Positions 60,678-64,000 of a stretch of 64,000 nucleotides of DNA are shown piece after piece. Numbering within the stretch: the stretch's first letter is position 1; every line of letters begins with the position of its first letter. The position numbers and the translations under genes were made by a program. Origin of the DNA: Hyphomicrobiales bacterium (GTDB taxonomy: Bacteria > Pseudomonadota > Alphaproteobacteria > Rhizobiales > Rhizobiaceae); NCBI GenBank assembly GCA_900472295.1, contig UCIA01000007.1, positions 219,640 through 283,639 of the forward strand, written 5' to 3'. The notes beneath the pieces were generated by a model. That model ran no database searches and was not told where the DNA came from. It saw only the letters and a list, made by a program, of their open reading frames with translations.

Positions 60678-60884
60678 TTATTTGCTCTTGTTCCGGCTGC
60701 GCCCCCGCAACCAGAACACCAGAAAGAATGCCAGCACGAAAGCGATGCCGACAATGCCGGCGAGAACAGTCGAGACATTGCCGACGGCCAGCATCACGGT
60801 CGGCAGATAGTAGGCCGCGATGCCGAACAGCAGCATGATCCAGGCCGCGGCAATCAGCGCGTTTCTGGTGTCGCGATCCATCAT
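60678..60884 (-). CDS. Small two-span membrane protein
   Basis: This 68-aa protein has two hydrophobic segments (LIAAAWIMLLFGIAAYYLP and LAGIVGIAFVLAFFLVFWLR) and a basic C-terminus (RGRSRNKSK). It lies 12 bases before the denD-like gene in the same direction. No family is recognised. Confidence 0.6.
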   Translation of the reverse strand: MMDRDTRNALIAAAWIMLLFGIAAYYLPTVMLAVGNVSTVLAGIVGIAFVLAFFLVFWLRGRSRNKSK

Positions 60885-60942
60885 GCCGTCCCGCTGCTAC
60901 GGGAGTTCGTCAACCTGGATACCAATGCCATGAAATTCCTTG

Positions 60943-61947
60943 TCAGTGATAATGGCCATGATGCGACGCATCATGGTCGTGGTCATGGTCGTGGTCGTCA
61001 TGGCTGTCCGCGCACTGGCCGAATTCCGGCTCGACGGTGGCATGGGCGATGCCGTGCTCGGCGGCGAGCCGCTTCTTGATGGCGCTGACCGCCTGATGCG
61101 GGTCGACGCCATCGTTGAGGCAGGCATGCAGCGTCGCCATGTTGCTGGAGCCATCAAGCGACCAGACATGCATGTGATGCACCTCGCGTACACCCTTGAC
61201 CGTGCCGGCAATGTCCTTGGCGATGAGGTCGCGGTCGAGGCTTGCCGGCACGCCTTCGAGCAGCACATGGGCGGCTTCGCGCATCAGCGACCAGGCGGTG
61301 GACAGGATCAGCACAGAGACCAGCACCGACAGGATCGGATCGATCGGCGTCCAGCCTGTGGCCAGGATGACCAGCGCGGCCACGATCGCCGCCGCCGAGC
61401 CGAGCAGATCGCCCAGCACATGCAGGATGGCGCCGCGCATGTTGAGGCTTTCACGGTCGCCGCCATGCAGCACGAAGAACGACGCGATGTTGACCGCAAG
61501 ACCGATGATCGCAACCACCAGCATCGGTCCGCCCAGCACCGGCGCCGGCGTCATCAATCGGCCCCAGGCTTCGTAGACGATCCACAACGCAATGGCGAAG
61601 ATGGCGATGCCGTTGGTGTAGGCGACCAGCGTCTTGACCCGGCCGAAGCCATAGGTGAGCCGCACTGTCGCCGGCCGGCCGGCAAGATGGAAGGCATACC
61701 AGGCAAGGCCGAGCGCGATGGAATCGGCCAGCATATGGCCGGCATCGGCCAGCAGAGCCAGCGATCCCGTCAGCAGGCCGCCAAGCACTTCGGCGACCAT
61801 GAAACCGGCGGTCAGGCAAGCCGCAATCAGCACACGCTTCTTGTCGGTCGAGCCATGCACATGACCGGCGCCGTGGCTGTGCCCGGCATGCGCAGCATGC
61901 CCCTGAGAGTCCAGCCCATGCGAACCATGATCATGGCTGTGCGCCAT
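60943..61947 (-). CDS. Cation diffusion facilitator (DmeF/CzcD-like metal exporter)
   Basis: This 334-aa protein has a His-rich N-terminus (HSHDHGSHG and following), six spans and the metal-site motifs HMLADS (in ALLADAGHMLADSIAL) and HVLGDLLGS, and a C-terminal cytoplasmic domain ending in DHDHDHDHDASHH. CDF proteins export Zn, Co or Ni in exchange for protons. With the NicO exporter 1.3 kb away, two metal-efflux systems lie close together. The TM order and the His-rich ends resemble DmeF. Confidence 0.9.
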   Translation of the reverse strand: MAHSHDHGSHGLDSQGHAAHAGHSHGAGHVHGSTDKKRVLIAACLTAGFMVAEVLGGLLTGSLALLADAGHMLADSIALGLAWYAFHLAGRPATVRLTYGFGRVKTLVAYTNGIAIFAIALWIVYEAWGRLMTPAPVLGGPMLVVAIIGLAVNIASFFVLHGGDRESLNMRGAILHVLGDLLGSAAAIVAALVILATGWTPIDPILSVLVSVLILSTAWSLMREAAHVLLEGVPASLDRDLIAKDIAGTVKGVREVHHMHVWSLDGSSNMATLHACLNDGVDPHQAVSAIKKRLAAEHGIAHATVEPEFGQCADSHDDHDHDHDHDASHHGHYH

Positions 61948-61961
61948 CGCCTAAACTCCTG

Positions 61962-62672
61962 TTACGCGCCGAACTCGGCGCGGAAATCCTCGAGCCGCCG
62001 CTTTTGCCCGCCTTCGCCATCGAAATTGGCCGGATCGAGCCATGCCTCGTAGGCTTTGCGCAAGGACGGCCATTCCTTGTCGATGATCGAGTACCACGCG
62101 GTATCGCGGTTTTCACCCTTGACCACAAGATGCTGGCGGAAAATGCCCTCGAACTTGAAGCCGAACCGCTCCGCCGCGCGCTTCGACGGTTCGTTGCGGT
62201 TGTTGCATTTCCACTCATAGCGGCGATAGCCGAGTTCATCGAAAATGTACTTCATGAACAGGAACTGCGCCTCGGTCGCCGCCGGCTTCCTCGAAATCAG
62301 CGGCCCCCAATAGATGTTGCCGATCTCGATGACGCCAAAGGCGGGATCGATGCGCATCAGCGTCTGCCGCCCAGCGATCTTGCCGCTGGCCTTGTCGATG
62401 ACGGCAAAGAACAGCGGATCTTCGCTGGCCGCCGACTTCTCCAGCCATGGCTGCAAGGCGGCGCGGTTCTCGGGCACGGTGTCGAACAGCCAGCGAAACC
62501 TGACATCGCCATCGGCGACGGCCGAGGCCTCGTAAAGGCCGTCGCCATGCATTTCAGCACTCAACGGCTCAAGACGAACGGTGCGCCCGTCGAGAACTTT
62601 CCGTTCCGGACGCGGGCGCGGCTGCCAATCGCTAAGGTTTTCCGACACCTGGGACTCCAATCCGTTTGACAT
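61962..62672 (-). CDS. GNAT-family acetyltransferase (RimJ/RimL-like)
   Basis: This 236-aa protein has the RimJ/RimL pattern: DGRTVRLEPLSAEMHGDGLY, FGVIEIGNIYWGPLISRKPA and EWKCNNRNEPSKRAAERFGF, the last being the acetyl-CoA region. Such enzymes acetylate protein N-termini or small molecules. The ATG at 62672 (MSNGLESQVSENL) is preferred; the frame is open upstream into the next gene's promoter. It is divergent from the aminotransferase gene. Confidence 0.86.
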   Translation of the reverse strand: MSNGLESQVSENLSDWQPRPRPERKVLDGRTVRLEPLSAEMHGDGLYEASAVADGDVRFRWLFDTVPENRAALQPWLEKSAASEDPLFFAVIDKASGKIAGRQTLMRIDPAFGVIEIGNIYWGPLISRKPAATEAQFLFMKYIFDELGYRRYEWKCNNRNEPSKRAAERFGFKFEGIFRQHLVVKGENRDTAWYSIIDKEWPSLRKAYEAWLDPANFDGEGGQKRRLEDFRAEFGA

Positions 62673-62731
62673 TTGCGGTTGGACGCTCACAAAAACGCGA
62701 CCCAACAGCAAGAACCACACGGACGGGAAAA

Positions 62732-63916
62732 ATGCTCCACACGATTTCGGCCTTCGACCGCCTCGGCGAGGAAAACGCCTTTGCCGTGCTCGCGAGGGCG
62801 ACCGCACTGGCTCAACAAGGCCGCGACATCGTCAATCTCGGCATCGGCCAGCCCGACTTCAAAACCCCGCAGCACATTGTCGAGGCGGCGATCAGGGCGT
62901 TGCGCGACGGCCACCATGGCTACACCCCGGCCAACGGCCTCTTGGCGACGCGCGAAGCGGTGGTGCGGCGCACGCTGACCACCACCGGCGTCGAGGCCTC
63001 GCCCGAGAATGTGATGATCCTGCCCGGCGGCAAGCCGACCATGTTCGCGGCGATCCTGATGTTCGGCGAACCCGGCGCCGAGATCCTCTATCCCGATCCC
63101 GGCTTCCCGATCTACCGCTCGATGATCGAATTCACCGGCGCTAGCCCAATTCCCGTGCCGATCCGCGAGGAGAACGGCTTTGCCTTTTCGGCCGAGGAGA
63201 CACTGGCGCTGATCACCTCGAAGACAAGGCTCCTCATCCTCAACTCGCCGGCCAACCCGACCGGCGGCGTGACACCGCGCGCCGAGATCGAGAAGCTGGT
63301 CAAGGGGCTGGAGAAACACCCTGATGTCGCCATCCTGTCGGATGAGATTTATGACGTCATGACCTATGACGGCGAGACGCATTTCTCGCTGCTCAATTTC
63401 CCCGAAATCCGCGACCGGCTGATCGTGCTCAATGGCTGGTCGAAGACCTGGGCGATGACCGGCTGGCGCATGGGCTGGTCGATCTGGCCGAACGGCGACA
63501 AGGGCGCCCACCTCTACGACAAGGTGCGCAAGCTCGCGGTCAATTGCTGGTCCTGCGTCAACGCCCCCAGTCAGTTCGCCGGCATCGCTGCCATCGATGG
63601 GCCGCAGGATGATGTCGACAAGATGATGCGCGCCTTCGACAACCGCAGGAAGATCGTGGTCGAGGGCCTGAACGCGCTGCCCGGCGTCTCCTGCATCACG
63701 CCGAAGGGCGCCTTCTATGCCTTCCCCAATGTCTCCAAGACCGGCTGGAAGGCCAAGAAACTCGCCTCGGCTCTGCTCGAGGATGCTGGTGTTGCACTGA
63801 TCGGCGGCCCCGATTTCGGCATTCTCGGCGAGGGCTATATCCGGCTCTCCTACGCCAATTCCGAAGAGAACATCTTGCGCGCGCTGGAGCGGATCGAGGC
63901 GTTTTTGAAGAAGTAG
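62732..63916 (+). CDS. PLP-dependent aminotransferase, class I (aspartate aminotransferase-like)
   Basis: This 394-aa protein has fold-type I features: IVNLGIGQPDFKTPQHIVEA, the PLP lysine K238 in NGWSKTWAMTGWRMGW, LNSPANPTGG and the substrate carboxylate arginine in GYIRLSYANS. It is cytoplasmic and transfers the amino group of an amino acid to a 2-oxo acid; the exact substrate cannot be assigned. GGACGGG precedes the ATG. Confidence 0.89.
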   Translation: MLHTISAFDRLGEENAFAVLARATALAQQGRDIVNLGIGQPDFKTPQHIVEAAIRALRDGHHGYTPANGLLATREAVVRRTLTTTGVEASPENVMILPGGKPTMFAAILMFGEPGAEILYPDPGFPIYRSMIEFTGASPIPVPIREENGFAFSAEETLALITSKTRLLILNSPANPTGGVTPRAEIEKLVKGLEKHPDVAILSDEIYDVMTYDGETHFSLLNFPEIRDRLIVLNGWSKTWAMTGWRMGWSIWPNGDKGAHLYDKVRKLAVNCWSCVNAPSQFAGIAAIDGPQDDVDKMMRAFDNRRKIVVEGLNALPGVSCITPKGAFYAFPNVSKTGWKAKKLASALLEDAGVALIGGPDFGILGEGYIRLSYANSEENILRALERIEAFLKK

Positions 63917-64000
63917 GGCGGCTTGCCGCACCGCTCACTCCGCGCCCAAGGGTCGACCCCCACTCCGTCTCGGCTTCGCCGTGTCCAGCCGATAGATGGG
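63917..64000. other. Sequence after the aminotransferase to the window end
   Basis: These 84 bases hold no gene. A GC-rich string with CGGCTTCGCCG-type dyads (about 63970-63985) could be the start of a terminator or a repeat cut by the window edge. Confidence 0.35.

Overview
The window looks like a chromosome segment of an alphaproteobacterium in the Hyphomicrobiales (rhizobia), most likely Mesorhizobium or a close relative. The evidence is the high-GC codon use and a lateral-type flagellar cluster with the rhizobial hallmarks MotC, MotE, Rem, FlaF and FlbT in the order known from Sinorhizobium. Short intergenic palindromic repeats of the rhizobial kind also occur. The genus is an inference. 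I saw no rRNA, tRNA, CRISPR array, insertion sequence or prophage.

Layout. (1) 1-23737, all on +: a nearly continuous flagellar cluster. It runs from the end of fliI through a 389-aa repeat-containing membrane protein, flgB-flgC-fliE-flgG-flgA-flgI-motE-flgH-fliL-fliP, two flagellin genes, fliF, a FliH-like gene, motB-motC-fliK, a lytic transglycosylase, rem, flgE-flgK-flgL-flaF-flbT-flgD and fliQ. Many genes overlap by 1-4 bases. (2) 23864-36390: non-flagellar genes separating fliQ from flhA. These are an asparagine-synthetase-like gene, an MFS exporter, and a minus-strand operon for uptake and oxidation of a polyamine-like amine (XRE-cupin regulator, binding protein, two permeases, ATPase, FAD oxidase), plus a cupin, a ClC channel and a small monooxygenase-fold protein. 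(3) 36513-39734: flhA, fliR and a FliJ-like coiled-coil gene. (4) 39754-45503: a lipid-modification set (DUF1365, FAD oxidoreductase, DUF2147, DUF2177, a membrane protein, CFA-type methyltransferase, DUF1295) resembling clusters tied to singlet-oxygen stress and furan fatty acids. (5) 45703-50539: a two-component system with a divergent OB-fold-like envelope protein, an alpha/beta hydrolase and a metallo-beta-lactamase-fold enzyme. (6) 50951-52584: a second small flagellar group (FlgJ-like, FlgN-like, and a single-pass protein resembling FliL). (7) 52784-63916: SCP2 protein, acetyltransferases, ornithine decarboxylase with a long leader (probable speF RNA), amidase and LysR regulator, DUF1007 plus NicO metal exporter, DenD-like dehydrogenase, CDF metal exporter and an aminotransferase.

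How they work together. Most of the window builds and drives a flagellum: rod, rings, hook, filament, part of the export gate, and the rhizobial stator accessories. Rem is the expected regulator of this set. A perfect 10-3-10 dyad sits about 100 bp upstream of rem, and both flagellin leaders carry a compact hairpin. FlbT, a known flagellin-mRNA regulator in Caulobacter, is encoded nearby. Polyamines recur: a PotABCD/PuuB-like operon under a perfect operator-like dyad, and an ornithine decarboxylase with a structured leader. Several unnamed proteins in flagellar positions are the best candidates for undescribed biology: the octapeptide-repeat protein, the FliH-, FliJ- and FlgN-like proteins and the second FliL-like protein.
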